Assembly: GCF_014199935.1 (NCBI RefSeq)
Contig: NZ_JACHOP010000012.1
Coordinates: 62,001 to 126,000 of the forward strand
Origin: Methylorubrum rhodinum
Lineage (GTDB): Bacteria; Pseudomonadota; Alphaproteobacteria; Rhizobiales; Beijerinckiaceae
DNA length: 64,000 nt
Reading direction: 5' to 3'
Part shown: positions 17,554-26,212 of the stretch, in pieces
Numbering within the stretch: position 1 is the stretch's first letter
Layout: every line of letters starts with the position of its first letter
Translations under genes and position numbers: made by a program
Notes under the pieces: model-generated
What the model saw: the letters and a program-made list of their open reading frames with translations, nothing else
Databases searched by the model: none
Told to the model about the DNA's origin: nothing

Positions 17554-18044
17554 CCGGCGCGGGCGCCGGGGACGACGGAGGCGCCGGCGCCGCTGCCGAA
17601 TGGCTCGTAGCGGGTCAGGCCGCGGAAGAGCTGGCTGAGGAAGGCGCGGTCGGCGCCGCTCGACGGGGTCCGGCGCTCGATGAAGTCGAACACGCGCCCG
17701 TCCTGCAGGCCGTAGAGCGCCACGCGCTCCACCTTCATGCCGGGGGTGAAGTACACCGCCGTCACCTTCTGGTCCTGCACCTGCTCGCCGAGGAACAGCA
17801 CCGTGCGGCTCGTGGTCTGGCTGATGTAGTACCAGGACTTGTTGCCGACGGTGGAGACGGTCGACGGCGTGCCGAGGATTTGCAGCACCTGCTCGGCGCT
17901 CTGGCCAGGCTTCACCGTGGCGAGCGCGGCCTGGTCGATCTGGTAGCCGTGGCGGATTTCCTCGCCGATGCAGCCCGAGACGCCGAGCGCGATCGTGCCG
18001 AGGACAGTCGCGCGGACGAGCGACGAGACGAGACGGCGCGACAT
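17547..18044 (-). CDS. bamE: Outer-membrane protein assembly lipoprotein BamE (SmpA/OmlA)
   Basis: Accessory lipoprotein of the BAM complex that inserts beta-barrel proteins. 165 residues. The signal ends in a lipobox, ALGVSGC, with Cys ~25 as the lipidated residue. The SmpA/OmlA domain is clear: LATVKPGQSAEQVLQILGTPSTVSTVGNKSWYYI, then FLGEQVQDQKVTAVYF. An in-frame upstream ATG at 18065/18062 would lengthen the N-terminus before the signal and is less likely. It is divergent from the chaperone-plsX block, as in many alphaproteobacteria. Confidence 0.92.
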   Translation of the reverse strand: MSRRLVSSLVRATVLGTIALGVSGCIGEEIRHGYQIDQAALATVKPGQSAEQVLQILGTPSTVSTVGNKSWYYISQTTSRTVLFLGEQVQDQKVTAVYFTPGMKVERVALYGLQDGRVFDFIERRTPSSGADRAFLSQLFRGLTRYEPFGSGAGASVVPGARAGQ

Positions 18045-18190
18045 CGGCCCCCCTGTTTCCATCATGCGGGACAAGGTCCGCGGCACGATTTCCCTCGCGC
18101 GTCTTCGGACTTGCACCCTGGTCGAGGGTTGCCGTACCGCGGGGATATGGCTTTGACAAGGCAAGCTCGGCCACAGGCCCGGCCGATCCG

Positions 18191-18772
18191 GTGGACGGCA
18201 TGATCGGAAGGTTTTTTCGCCGCGCCCAGGAAAGGCGCCGGGCGATCCGGACGCTGCACCAGCGCATCGGCGAGGCGGCGCGCCGGCCCGACCTCTACGA
18301 GGCGATGGGCGTGCCCGACACCGTGGAGGGGCGCTTCGAGGCGCTGAGCCTGCACGTCATCCTCGTGCTGCGCCGCCTCGGACACCTTCCGCCGCCCGCC
18401 GACGAGGTCGCCCAGGAGCTGATCGATTCGGTGTTCGTGCAGCTCGACGAGAGCCTGCGCGAATTGGGCGTCGGCGACATGGGCGTGTCGAAGCGCATCA
18501 AGAAGCTCGGCGCCTCGTTCTACGCCCGGGCCGGCGCCTACGGCACGGCGCTCGACGCGGGCGACGCGCCGGGTCTCGCGGCGGCGCTCGCCCGCAACGT
18601 GCTGGCGCGGGACGAGGCGGAGGCGGCGGACGCGCTCGCAGGTTACGTGAGGACCAGCGCCGACGCGCTCGGGAGCCAGGATCTCGACGCCCTGCTGGCG
18701 CAGGGGCCCCGCTTCGCCGCCCCCTTCGCGGCCCCCTTCGCCACCCATCGCGGCACGCCGCAGGAGGCCTGA
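18191..18772 (+). CDS. Ubiquinol-cytochrome c chaperone family protein
   Basis: 193 residues with the CBP3/UQCC1-type helical domain: IRTLHQRIGEAARRPDLYEAMGVPDTVEGRFE, LHVILVLRRLG, then AQELIDSVFVQLDESLRELGVGDMGVSKRIKKLG. In mitochondria this family helps assemble cytochrome bc1; in bacteria the role is inferred. It is cytosolic, has no signal, and directly precedes the DUF177 gene (one base between stop and ATG), a conserved alphaproteobacterial order. Confidence 0.88.
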   Translation: MDGMIGRFFRRAQERRRAIRTLHQRIGEAARRPDLYEAMGVPDTVEGRFEALSLHVILVLRRLGHLPPPADEVAQELIDSVFVQLDESLRELGVGDMGVSKRIKKLGASFYARAGAYGTALDAGDAPGLAAALARNVLARDEAEAADALAGYVRTSADALGSQDLDALLAQGPRFAAPFAAPFATHRGTPQEA

Positions 18773-18773
18773 G

Positions 18774-19286
18774 ATGACCGCCCCGACCGGACCGCTCTCC
18801 CGCTCGGTCAATGTCGAGCGCCTGAACAAGGACCGCGCCGAGATCACCGTCGAGGCGAGCCCGGAGGAATGCGCCGCGCTCGCCCGCGACTTCAAGATTC
18901 CGGGCATCCGCGACCTCGTCGGGCGCTTTCGGCTCGGCGGCTCGCTGACCCGGCTCCATGTCGGCGGCAGCGTCGAGGCGACGGTGACGCAGGTCTGTAC
19001 CGTCACGCTGGAGCCGTTCGAGGCGAAGGTGAAGGAGCCGGTCGATGTCGCGTTCACCAACGCCGACATCCTGAACGACACCGATGCCGAGGATGTCGAG
19101 CTGCCCGACCCGATCATGAACGGGCGGATCGATTTCGGCGCGCTCACCGCCGAGTTCCTGGCGCTCGGGCTCGACCCCTATCCGCGCAAGCCCGGCGTCG
19201 CCTTCGAGCCGGTGACCGCGGGGGAGGATCCGCTGCCCTTCGCCGACCTCAAGGCACTGAAGGCCAAGCTCGGCGGCACCGACTGA
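18774..19286 (+). CDS. YceD/DUF177 family protein
   Basis: 170 residues with the DUF177 core, including [24 protein letters not shown], the single-Cys variant of the family, and [30 protein letters not shown] near the C-terminus. YceD is tied in plants and bacteria to accumulation of 23S rRNA; the gene usually sits before rpmF-plsX. Here rpmF is not adjacent. It begins one base after the preceding stop and is followed by plsX after ~140 bases. Confidence 0.88.
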   Translation: MTAPTGPLSRSVNVERLNKDRAEITVEASPEECAALARDFKIPGIRDLVGRFRLGGSLTRLHVGGSVEATVTQVCTVTLEPFEAKVKEPVDVAFTNADILNDTDAEDVELPDPIMNGRIDFGALTAEFLALGLDPYPRKPGVAFEPVTAGEDPLPFADLKALKAKLGGTD

Positions 19287-19426
19287 GCGACGCAAAAAAC
19301 CCAGAAGAATCAGTTTTTGTTTGCCCGGCGGGGCATGCTCGCTATTTTGCGCGCCGCCGAACCGGGCTCGATCAGGCCCTCACCGCCCCCTGCAGGACGC
19401 CCCGCGGCCTCCGGTCCCAAGGAATC

Positions 19427-20461
19427 ATGTCGAACCGCGTTTGCATCTCGCTCGACGCCATGGGCGGCGATCACGGCCCCGCGACTGTCGTGCCCGGTGC
19501 GGCCATCGCCCGTGAGCGGCATCCCGAGACCACCTTCCTGATGTTCGGCGACGAGGCGGTCGTGCGCCCCCTCGTCGAGGCCGAGCCGCGGCTGAAGGGG
19601 GCGGTCGAGATCCGCCACACCACCGTGTCGGTCGCCATGGACGACAAGCCGAGCCAGGCGGTGCGCCAGGGCCGCGGCAAGTCCTCGATGTGGCGGGCGA
19701 TCCAGGCCGTGCGCGACGGCGAGGCCCAGGCCGCGGTCTCGGCGGGCAACACCGGCGCCCTGATGGCGATGTCGAAGATCTGCCTCAAGACCATGGCGGG
19801 CATCGAGCGCCCGGCCATCGCCTGCCTGTGGCCGACGGTGCGCGGCGAGAGCGTGGTGCTCGATGTCGGCGCCACCATCGGCACCGATGCCGAGCACCTC
19901 GTCGAGATGGCGGTGATGGGCTCGGCCATGGCCCGCATCGTGCTCGATATCGAGCGCCCGACGGTGGGGCTCCTCAATGTCGGCACCGAGGAGATGAAGG
20001 GCAACGAGGCGGTGAAGGAAGCCGCCCGGCTCCTGCGCGAGACGGAGTTGTCGAACTTCTCCTATTACGGCTTCGTCGAGGGCAACGATCTCGGGCGCGG
20101 CACGACCGACGTGGTCGTCACCGAGGGCTTCACGGGCAACATCGCTCTCAAGACCGCCGAGGGCACCGCCAAGCAGATCGGCACGTATCTGAAGGCGGCG
20201 ATGGGCCGGACGCTCTCGGCCAAGATCGGCTATCTCTTCGCCCGCCAGGCCTTCGCGGCGCTTCGCGAAAAGATGAACCCGAGCCGGGCCAATGGCGGCG
20301 TGTTCCTCGGGCTGGAGGGCATCGTCATCAAGAGCCACGGCTCGGAGAACGCGCAGGGCTTCGCCTCGGCGGTCGATCTCGCCCACGACATGGCCCAGCA
20401 CGACCTGATGCGGACGATCCGGGAGATGCTGGAGCAGACGCCCGCCGTCGCGCCGGCCTGA
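19427..20461 (+). CDS. plsX: Phosphate acyltransferase PlsX
   Basis: Makes acyl-phosphate from acyl-ACP for the PlsX/PlsY route of phosphatidic acid synthesis. 344 residues, normal length. Start ATG 19427 ([18 protein letters not shown]). Family motifs: [81 protein letters not shown]. It is followed by a palindromic repeat unit and then fabH, the usual partner. Confidence 0.96.
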   Translation: MSNRVCISLDAMGGDHGPATVVPGAAIARERHPETTFLMFGDEAVVRPLVEAEPRLKGAVEIRHTTVSVAMDDKPSQAVRQGRGKSSMWRAIQAVRDGEAQAAVSAGNTGALMAMSKICLKTMAGIERPAIACLWPTVRGESVVLDVGATIGTDAEHLVEMAVMGSAMARIVLDIERPTVGLLNVGTEEMKGNEAVKEAARLLRETELSNFSYYGFVEGNDLGRGTTDVVVTEGFTGNIALKTAEGTAKQIGTYLKAAMGRTLSAKIGYLFARQAFAALREKMNPSRANGGVFLGLEGIVIKSHGSENAQGFASAVDLAHDMAQHDLMRTIREMLEQTPAVAPA

Positions 20462-20465
20462 GCTA

Positions 20466-20570
20466 GAGCGCATTCCGACGAAGTGGACACCGGTTCGTCG
20501 AAAGGATGCGCGGCAAAACAAGAACATAGAACCGTATCCGACCTGAAGCATCAGGTCGGATACGGTTCTA
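20466..20570. repeat. Pair of palindromic repeats between plsX and fabH
   Basis: Two stem-loops lie in tandem. The first (about 20468-20510) pairs GCGCAT with ATGCGC and, inside, CGACGAA with TTCGTCG. The second (20527-20570) has perfect 20-bp arms around an AGCA loop, starting TAGAACCGTATCC. The 20-bp stem has no T-run and is longer than a typical terminator, so a dispersed REP-like element is the better reading. It may still attenuate or stabilise plsX-fabH mRNA. Confidence 0.85.
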
Positions 20571-20616
20571 GAAGCGGCTCGCACGAGCCGTCGGAATTGA
20601 GGAAGGGACGGATCCG

Positions 20617-21591
20617 ATGGCGCTTCTGCGCTCCGTCGTGGTCGGGTGTGGTGCGTACCTGCCCGGAAACGTGGTCACCAACGCGGCGCTCGCCGAGCGG
20701 GGGATCGAGACCTCGGACGAGTGGATCGTCCAGCGCACCGGCATCCGCCAGCGCCACATCGCCGGCCCGGACGAGACCACCTCGGTGCTCGGCACGCGGG
20801 CGGCGCAGGCGGCGCTCGACGAGGCCGGTTTGTCCCCCGCCGACATCGACCTCGTGCTCTGCGCAACCTCGACGCCGGACTACACCTTCCCCTCGACCGC
20901 GACACAGATCCAGGCGGCGCTCGGGATCGAGGGCGGCTTCGCCTTCGATCTCCAGGCCGTCTGCGCCGGCTTCGTCTACGCGGTGGCCACCGCCGACCGC
21001 TTCCTCTCGACGGGGGGTGCCAAGCGCGCGCTCGTGATCGGTGCCGAGACGTTTTCGCGGCTGCTCGACTGGGAAGACCGCACCACCTGCGTCCTGTTCG
21101 GCGACGGCGCGGGCGCGATCGTGCTGGAAGCGCGCGAGAACGACGCTTCGAACCGCGGCGTGCTGACGAGCTGCCTGCGCTCCGACGGACGCCACCGCGC
21201 CAAGCTCTACGTCGATGGCGGGCCGGGCTCGACCGGTACCACGGGCAAGCTCAGGATGGAGGGCCGCGAGGTCTTTCGCTTCGCGGTCGGCTCCGTCACC
21301 GACGTGATCGAGGAGGTCTTTCGCGCCTCCGGCACCACGGCGGACGACCTGACATGGTTCGTGCCGCATCAGGCCAACCGCCGGATCATCGAGGCCTCCG
21401 CCGACAAGCTCGGCATCGCCCGCGAGAAGGTGGTGCTGACGGTCGATCAGCACGGCAACACCTCCGCCGCCTCGATCCCGCTGGCGCTCGCCGCGGCCCG
21501 CCGCGACGGGCGCATCAAGCCCGGCGACCTCGTGATGATCGAGGCGATCGGCGGCGGCTTCACCTGGGGCGCCGCGCTGATCCGGTGGTAG
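20617..21591 (+). CDS. fabH: Beta-ketoacyl-ACP synthase III
   Basis: Starts fatty-acid synthesis by condensing acetyl-CoA with malonyl-ACP. 324 residues from ATG 20617. The catalytic triad is visible: Cys116 in LQAVCAGF, His in [12 protein letters not shown] and Asn in [12 protein letters not shown]. The C-terminal [22 protein letters not shown] is standard. It belongs with plsX, ihfA and the MerR gene in a conserved alphaproteobacterial block. Confidence 0.96.
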   Translation: MALLRSVVVGCGAYLPGNVVTNAALAERGIETSDEWIVQRTGIRQRHIAGPDETTSVLGTRAAQAALDEAGLSPADIDLVLCATSTPDYTFPSTATQIQAALGIEGGFAFDLQAVCAGFVYAVATADRFLSTGGAKRALVIGAETFSRLLDWEDRTTCVLFGDGAGAIVLEARENDASNRGVLTSCLRSDGRHRAKLYVDGGPGSTGTTGKLRMEGREVFRFAVGSVTDVIEEVFRASGTTADDLTWFVPHQANRRIIEASADKLGIAREKVVLTVDQHGNTSAASIPLALAAARRDGRIKPGDLVMIEAIGGGFTWGAALIRW

Positions 21592-21674
21592 AATCGGGCG
21601 CGTCCGCGGCTGGCGCCGAAGGCTGACCAGTATGGAATCCGTATGGCCGGGCGCGAAGAGCGCCCCGCGCAGCG

Positions 21675-21792
21675 GCCTCGGCTTTCAGCCGAGGCGTCGA
21701 GCGGAGCGAAAGCCTAAGCCCGCGGAGGCGGGCGCCGGCGATTGAGGCGAGAAAAAAACATGATTTGATCGCTTCGCGCGATCAAATCATGT
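21675..21792. repeat. Two stem-loops downstream of fabH
   Basis: In the ~300-base gap before ihfA there is a 9-bp perfect hairpin (21675-21695, arms GCCTCGGCT/AGCCGAGGC, loop TTC) and a 15-bp perfect hairpin (21758-21792, arms ACATGATTTGATCGC/GCGATCAAATCATGT, loop TTCGC). The second is AT-richer than its surroundings and is preceded by a run of seven A; read on the minus strand it would resemble a terminator. The promoter for ihfA probably lies after it. Confidence 0.75.
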
Positions 21793-21889
21793 CAAGACCA
21801 AGGTTCGGTTGACCGTCGAACGCCCGCCGATTAGCGTGTCCGATCATAGAGATACGTGACAGGCTGGAACACGGCCGGGAGGGGAGCGC

Positions 21890-22213
21890 ATGACGGGACG
21901 GACGGTCACACGCGCCGATCTGAGCGAGGCCGTCTACCAGCAGGTCGGCCTGTCGCGGGCCGAATCGGCGGCCCTGGTCGAGACGGTCCTGGCCGAAATC
22001 TGCCAGTGCCTGTCGCAGGGCGAGACGGTGAAGCTCTCCTCGTTCGGCTCCTTCGTCGTGCGCTCCAAGGGCAAGCGGATCGGCCGCAACCCGAAGACCG
22101 GCGTCGAGGTCGAGATCGAGCCGCGCCAAGTGATGGTGTTCAAGCCCTCGAACGTGCTCAAGGCGCGCATCAACGGCGGCACCGTCAACGGCCTCGACGT
22201 CGACGACGATTGA
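21890..22213 (+). CDS. ihfA: Integration host factor subunit alpha
   Basis: DNA-bending nucleoid protein, 107 residues, that works as a heterodimer with IhfB. The HU/IHF fold is plain: [62 protein letters not shown]. The RNP arm with its intercalating proline (RNPKTG) distinguishes the family. A strong Shine-Dalgarno (GGGAGGGGAG) precedes ATG 21890. The C-terminus is acidic (LDVDDD). Position after fabH and before a MerR gene is the usual alphaproteobacterial order for the alpha subunit. Confidence 0.94.
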   Translation: MTGRTVTRADLSEAVYQQVGLSRAESAALVETVLAEICQCLSQGETVKLSSFGSFVVRSKGKRIGRNPKTGVEVEIEPRQVMVFKPSNVLKARINGGTVNGLDVDDD

Positions 22214-22284
22214 GACTCAAGCCCGCTCCCTGGGGCTCGGCGCGCCGGGCTTTGCTTCAAAGTTTCGAACCCCCGAGGCCGTGA

Positions 22285-22758
22285 ATGGGGCTGCCGCTCG
22301 CCTCCGACGAAAGCCACTCCGAAAAGCGTCCCGGCGCCTTCCGCACCATCACGGAGGTCTCCGAGGAACTCGGCGTGCCCCAGCACGTCCTGCGCTTCTG
22401 GGAGAGCCGGTTCAGCCAGATCCGGCCGACGAAGCGCGCGGGCGGGCGGCGCTACTACCGGCCCGACGACGTCGATCTGCTGAGGGGCGTGCGCCGCATC
22501 CTGCACGGGCAGGGCTACACCATCCGCGGCGCGCAGCGCATCCTCAAGGAGCACGGCGTGCGCTTCGTCCAGGCGATCGGCCGGGGCGAGGCGGAGGCCG
22601 GCCCGCCGACGCCGCAGGACCGCGACGAGGAGGCGGCCGACGGTCTCGCCTCGGACCGCGCCACGCTGGAGGCGGTGCTGTCGGAATTGCGCTCCTGCCG
22701 GGCGCTGCTGGCCGGGCTCGACGAGGCCGATGCGGAGCCGCAGGACGCACGGGACTGA
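22285..22758 (+). CDS. MerR-family transcriptional regulator
   Basis: 157 residues. An N-terminal MerR-type winged helix is clear: [28 protein letters not shown] then [35 protein letters not shown]. The C-terminal part is Glu/Asp-rich with a short helical tail and no cysteines for metal binding, so the ligand is unknown. It is the standard downstream neighbour of ihfA in this group. A tRNA-Pro gene often follows in relatives; none was seen here. Confidence 0.92.
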   Translation: MGLPLASDESHSEKRPGAFRTITEVSEELGVPQHVLRFWESRFSQIRPTKRAGGRRYYRPDDVDLLRGVRRILHGQGYTIRGAQRILKEHGVRFVQAIGRGEAEAGPPTPQDRDEEAADGLASDRATLEAVLSELRSCRALLAGLDEADAEPQDARD

Positions 22759-22870
22759 GGCGTCGGCGCACGGCAACTCGCTTGCGCGCAAGTGATTGCC
22801 GTGTCTCACGGTTTCGTGTTCCCACCGTCGCAGGGCGCGAACTTTCTCGGCGTGGGCACGTTGAGGCGCC

Positions 22871-23290
22871 ATGGCTTCCCCCCGCGCCCGGATGTCACCG
22901 ACTCAGGAACTCATCGCCCGCATGATGCGGATCGTGCGCGCCTGCCCGGAAGCCGCGAACGAAGTCTTGGAACTGATGTTCCTCGTCAGCCAGATCGAGG
23001 CCTCGACCACGGTCGATCGGGATTACCGCGATGCGCGCCGCGTCATCAGCCGGCTGCGGGCGCCGCTCTGGGAAATGGGCCCGGCCGACCGCGCCGCCCT
23101 GCTCAAGGCCGCCGAGACGATCCGCAAGGCCTGCGACCTCTCGGAGGCCGACATTCCCTCGACGCCCGGCGCCGATCTCGGCGAGCGGGCCCGGATCGAG
23201 GCGGTGCTGGCCCGTACGCTGGCGGGCGAACTCTCCGAGGTGCAGATCGCTCGCGTGGCCGGCGCCGTCGCCGCCGCGATCCAGCACTGA
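22871..23290 (+). CDS. Conserved hypothetical protein
   Basis: 139 residues, mostly helical, without signal peptide or membrane segment (MSPTQELIARMMRIVRACPEAANEVLELMFLVSQIE). I do not recognise the family. Codon use matches the neighbours and the frame is clean, so it is probably real. A second in-frame ATG at 22892 is possible. No operon partner is obvious. Confidence 0.7.
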   Translation: MASPRARMSPTQELIARMMRIVRACPEAANEVLELMFLVSQIEASTTVDRDYRDARRVISRLRAPLWEMGPADRAALLKAAETIRKACDLSEADIPSTPGADLGERARIEAVLARTLAGELSEVQIARVAGAVAAAIQH

Positions 23291-23420
23291 CGCCGACGCC
23301 AACCTTTCCGCAAGGAGTCTCGACGGGAACGGTCCGCACTCCCACATGCCGCCTGCCCCCGTCCCCGAACCGGATTCCCCGGGCCTCGGAGCGGGCCAGC
23401 ACGACGACGAGGAAACGCCG

Positions 23421-23918
23421 ATGACGCCCACGATCTCCACCCTCCGCCCCGGCCCGGCCGCGACCCGGGTCTTGGTGCTCGCCGCCGCCCTGGGGATGAG
23501 CGGGATCGGGCTGGCCGGCACCGCGGCGGCGCAGACCACCGTGACCCGCAGCGAGACCGTGCCGGCCGGGAAGTCGGCCCGCCTCGTGATCGTGCCGAAC
23601 CTCAAGAAGGATTGCTCGACCGGGCCGATGCCGGAGATCCGGGTGACGACGCCGCCGAAATTCGGCTCGCTCATCACCAAGGGCGGCAAGCTGAAGACCC
23701 CGGCCAAGTACCGCTGCCCGAACAAGGACACCGAGGCGCAGGCGATCTTCTACCAAGCCAATGCCGGCTATACCGGCCCCGACGCGGTGGTGGTCGAGGT
23801 CAAGAACTCCGACGGCGAGATCGAGAAGCGCGACATCCGCATCACCGTCGAGGCGGGCAAGGGGAACGATAAGCCCGACGACAAGGCCAGGGAGAAGAAG
23901 GACACCACCGACCTGTAA
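23421..23918 (+). CDS. Secreted protein of unknown function
   Basis: 165 residues from ATG 23421, preceded by GAGGAAA. A signal peptide is evident (VLVLAAALGMSGIGLAGTAAA|QT). The mature part is a small beta-rich domain (VTRSETVPAGKSARLVIVPNLKKDCS; PPKFGSLITKGGK; IFYQANAGYTGPDAVVVEV), resembling an Ig-like or cadherin-type repeat, with two Cys that could form a disulfide. The charged C-terminus (KPDDKAREKKDTTDL) is unusual. Periplasmic or extracellular. Function unknown. Confidence 0.75.
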   Translation: MTPTISTLRPGPAATRVLVLAAALGMSGIGLAGTAAAQTTVTRSETVPAGKSARLVIVPNLKKDCSTGPMPEIRVTTPPKFGSLITKGGKLKTPAKYRCPNKDTEAQAIFYQANAGYTGPDAVVVEVKNSDGEIEKRDIRITVEAGKGNDKPDDKAREKKDTTDL

Positions 23919-23950
23919 GGTCCGGCATCCGCCATTGCTGCAACGCAACA

Positions 23951-23971
23951 GGCCGGCGGCCTCCGCCGGCC
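23951..23971 (+). terminator. GC-rich stem-loop after the secreted protein gene
   Basis: A perfect 9-bp stem GGCCGGCGG/CCGCCGGCC with a CCT loop lies 32 bases after the stop codon. There is no T-run, so it may be a weak or Rho-assisted terminator or only an mRNA 3' stem. Confidence 0.4.
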
Positions 23972-24168
23972 CGAAACGCATGGCTCGGGGCGCGCCTGCG
24001 CCAACCCGAGAAGGGTCGAGGGGCCGCTAACCCGCAGGCCCCGTTCGAGTGTGACCCGTTTGCGACGCGTAGCCCCCCGCATGTTCGCGCTGCGACAAAA
24101 CCCGCAATGTCAGTTGCATCCGAGCCGAGACAGGATGAAGCTGTCATCAGCCTGAAGGGGGTGTTCGA

Positions 24169-26121
24169 ATGCCGCTGCACTCGACGAACGACCTGTTCCA
24201 GAGCTTCGCTCGCGGATACGAAGCGCGCCGCGACACGGAGATGACGCTCTCCGAGTATCTCGAAGCCTGCCGCGACAATCCGCTGATGTACGCCTCCGCG
24301 GCCGAGCGCATCCTGGACGCCATCGGCAAGCCGGAGATGGTGGACACCGCCAAGGATTCCCGCCTCGGCCGCGTGTTCATGAACCGGACGATCCGGGTCT
24401 ATCCGGCCTTCTCCGAGTTCTACGGCATGGAGGAGACGATCGAGCGGATCGTCTCGTTCTTCCGCCACGCCGCGCAGGGCTTGGAGGAGCGCAAGCAGAT
24501 CCTCTATCTCCTGGGTCCGGTGGGCGGCGGCAAGTCGTCGCTCGCCGAACGCCTCAAGGCCCTGATGGAGGTCCATCCGGTCTACGTGCTCAAGGCCGGC
24601 GACGAGGTCTCGCCGGTCTTCGAGAGCCCGCTCGGCCTGTTCGATCCCGAGACCATGGGCCGGGAGATCGAGGAGCGCTTCGGCGTCCCGCGCCGGCGGC
24701 TGACCGGCCTGATGAGCCCCTGGGCGCTCAAGCGCCTCGACGAGTTCGACGGCGACATCTCCCGCTTCAAGGTGATCAAGGTGCGGCCCTCGCGCCTGCG
24801 CCAGATCGCCATCGCCAAGACCGAGCCGGGCGACGAGAACAACCAGGACATCTCGTCCCTCGTCGGCAAGGTCGACATCCGCCGGCTGGAGACGCTGTCC
24901 CAGGCCGATCCCGACGCCTACTCCTACTCGGGCGGCCTCAACCGGGCGAACCAGGGCGTCCTCGAATTCGTCGAGATGTTCAAGGCGCCGATCAAGATGC
25001 TCCACCCGCTGCTCACGGCGACGCAGGAGGGCAACTATGTCGGCACCGAGAATATCGGCGCGATCCCCTTCACCGGCGTGATCCTGGCCCACTCGAACGA
25101 GGCCGAGTGGCAGTCGTTCAAGACCAACAAGAACAACGAAGCCTTCATCGACCGCATCTACGTCATCAAGGTGCCCTACTGCCTCCGCGTCACGGAGGAG
25201 CAGCGCATCTACGAGAAGCTGATTTCCGGCTCGGAACTCTCCACCGCCGCCTGCGCGCCGGGCACGCTGGAGATGCTGGCCCGCGTCTCGGTGCTGTCTC
25301 GCCTGCGCGAGCACGCCAATTCCAACCTGTTCTCGAAGATGCGGGTCTACGACGGCGAGTCGTTGCGCGAGGTCGATCCCCGCGCCCGCTCGATGCAGGA
25401 ATACAAGGACACCGCCGGCGTCGACGAGGGCATGGACGGGATCTCGACCCGCTTCGCCTTCAAGGTGCTGGCCGCGACCTTCAACCACGACACGACGGAA
25501 ATCTCGGCCGATCCGGTCCACCTGATGTACGTGCTGGAGCAGGCGATCCGGCGCGAGCAGCTGCCGCCGGAAACCGAGAAGCGCTACATGGAGTTCATCA
25601 AGACGGAGCTCGCCCCGCGCTACGCCGAGTTCATCGGCCACGAGATCCAGAAGGCCTATCTCGAATCGTACCACGATTACGGGCAGAACCTGTTCGACCG
25701 CTACATCGACTACGCCGACGCCTGGATCGAGGATCAGGACTTCAAGGACGCCGAGACCGGCCAGCTCCTCAACCGCGAACTCCTGAACCAGGAGCTGACC
25801 AAGATCGAGAAGCCCGCCGGCATCGCCAATCCGAAGGATTTTCGCAACGAGGTCGTCAAGTTCGCGTTGCGCTCGCGGGCGCAGCACGGTGGGCGCAACC
25901 CCTCGTGGACCAGCTACGAAAAGCTGCGCGAGGTGATCGAGCGGCGGATGTTCTCCCAGGTCGAGGAACTGCTGCCCGTCATCTCCTTCGGCTCCAAGAA
26001 GGACAGCGAGACCGAGAAGAAGCACGGCGAGTTCGTCGACCGGATGACCGCCCGGGGCTATACCGAGCGGCAGGTCCGGCGGCTCGTGGAATGGTACATG
26101 CGGGTGAAGCAGGCGGGCTGA
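24169..26121 (+). CDS. prkA: PrkA-family serine protein kinase (YeaG)
   Basis: 650 residues, the usual length. An N-terminal AAA+ PrkA domain carries Walker A GPVGGGKSSL (residues 116-125), the stretch LYLLGPVGGGKSSLAERLK, and sensor regions such as TGVILAHSNEAEW. The C-terminal kinase-like domain follows (SNLFSKMRVYDGESLREVDPRARSMQEYKD). In Enterobacteria YeaG works with YeaH in nitrogen-starvation and stationary stress; in Bacillus PrkA affects sporulation. It is the first gene of the conserved prkA - DUF444 - spoVR trio. Confidence 0.95.
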   Translation: MPLHSTNDLFQSFARGYEARRDTEMTLSEYLEACRDNPLMYASAAERILDAIGKPEMVDTAKDSRLGRVFMNRTIRVYPAFSEFYGMEETIERIVSFFRHAAQGLEERKQILYLLGPVGGGKSSLAERLKALMEVHPVYVLKAGDEVSPVFESPLGLFDPETMGREIEERFGVPRRRLTGLMSPWALKRLDEFDGDISRFKVIKVRPSRLRQIAIAKTEPGDENNQDISSLVGKVDIRRLETLSQADPDAYSYSGGLNRANQGVLEFVEMFKAPIKMLHPLLTATQEGNYVGTENIGAIPFTGVILAHSNEAEWQSFKTNKNNEAFIDRIYVIKVPYCLRVTEEQRIYEKLISGSELSTAACAPGTLEMLARVSVLSRLREHANSNLFSKMRVYDGESLREVDPRARSMQEYKDTAGVDEGMDGISTRFAFKVLAATFNHDTTEISADPVHLMYVLEQAIRREQLPPETEKRYMEFIKTELAPRYAEFIGHEIQKAYLESYHDYGQNLFDRYIDYADAWIEDQDFKDAETGQLLNRELLNQELTKIEKPAGIANPKDFRNEVVKFALRSRAQHGGRNPSWTSYEKLREVIERRMFSQVEELLPVISFGSKKDSETEKKHGEFVDRMTARGYTERQVRRLVEWYMRVKQAG

Positions 26122-26212
26122 GCGGGACATCCCCGCTCTCGCATCCGCCGCCGCACTTATGCACCTTTGTTCCGCCAAGCGGGACGTACGAACAGGCGCT
26201 GAGCGACACCGG

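Noticed and set aside
20527..20570. Rho-independent terminator of plsX
   Set aside because: The stem is 20 bp without a following T-run and is paired with another palindrome, so a dispersed repeat is the better call.
22759..22870. tRNA-Pro gene expected after the MerR gene
   Set aside because: The short gap contains no cloverleaf or TPsiC-like GGTTCRANTCC sequence.
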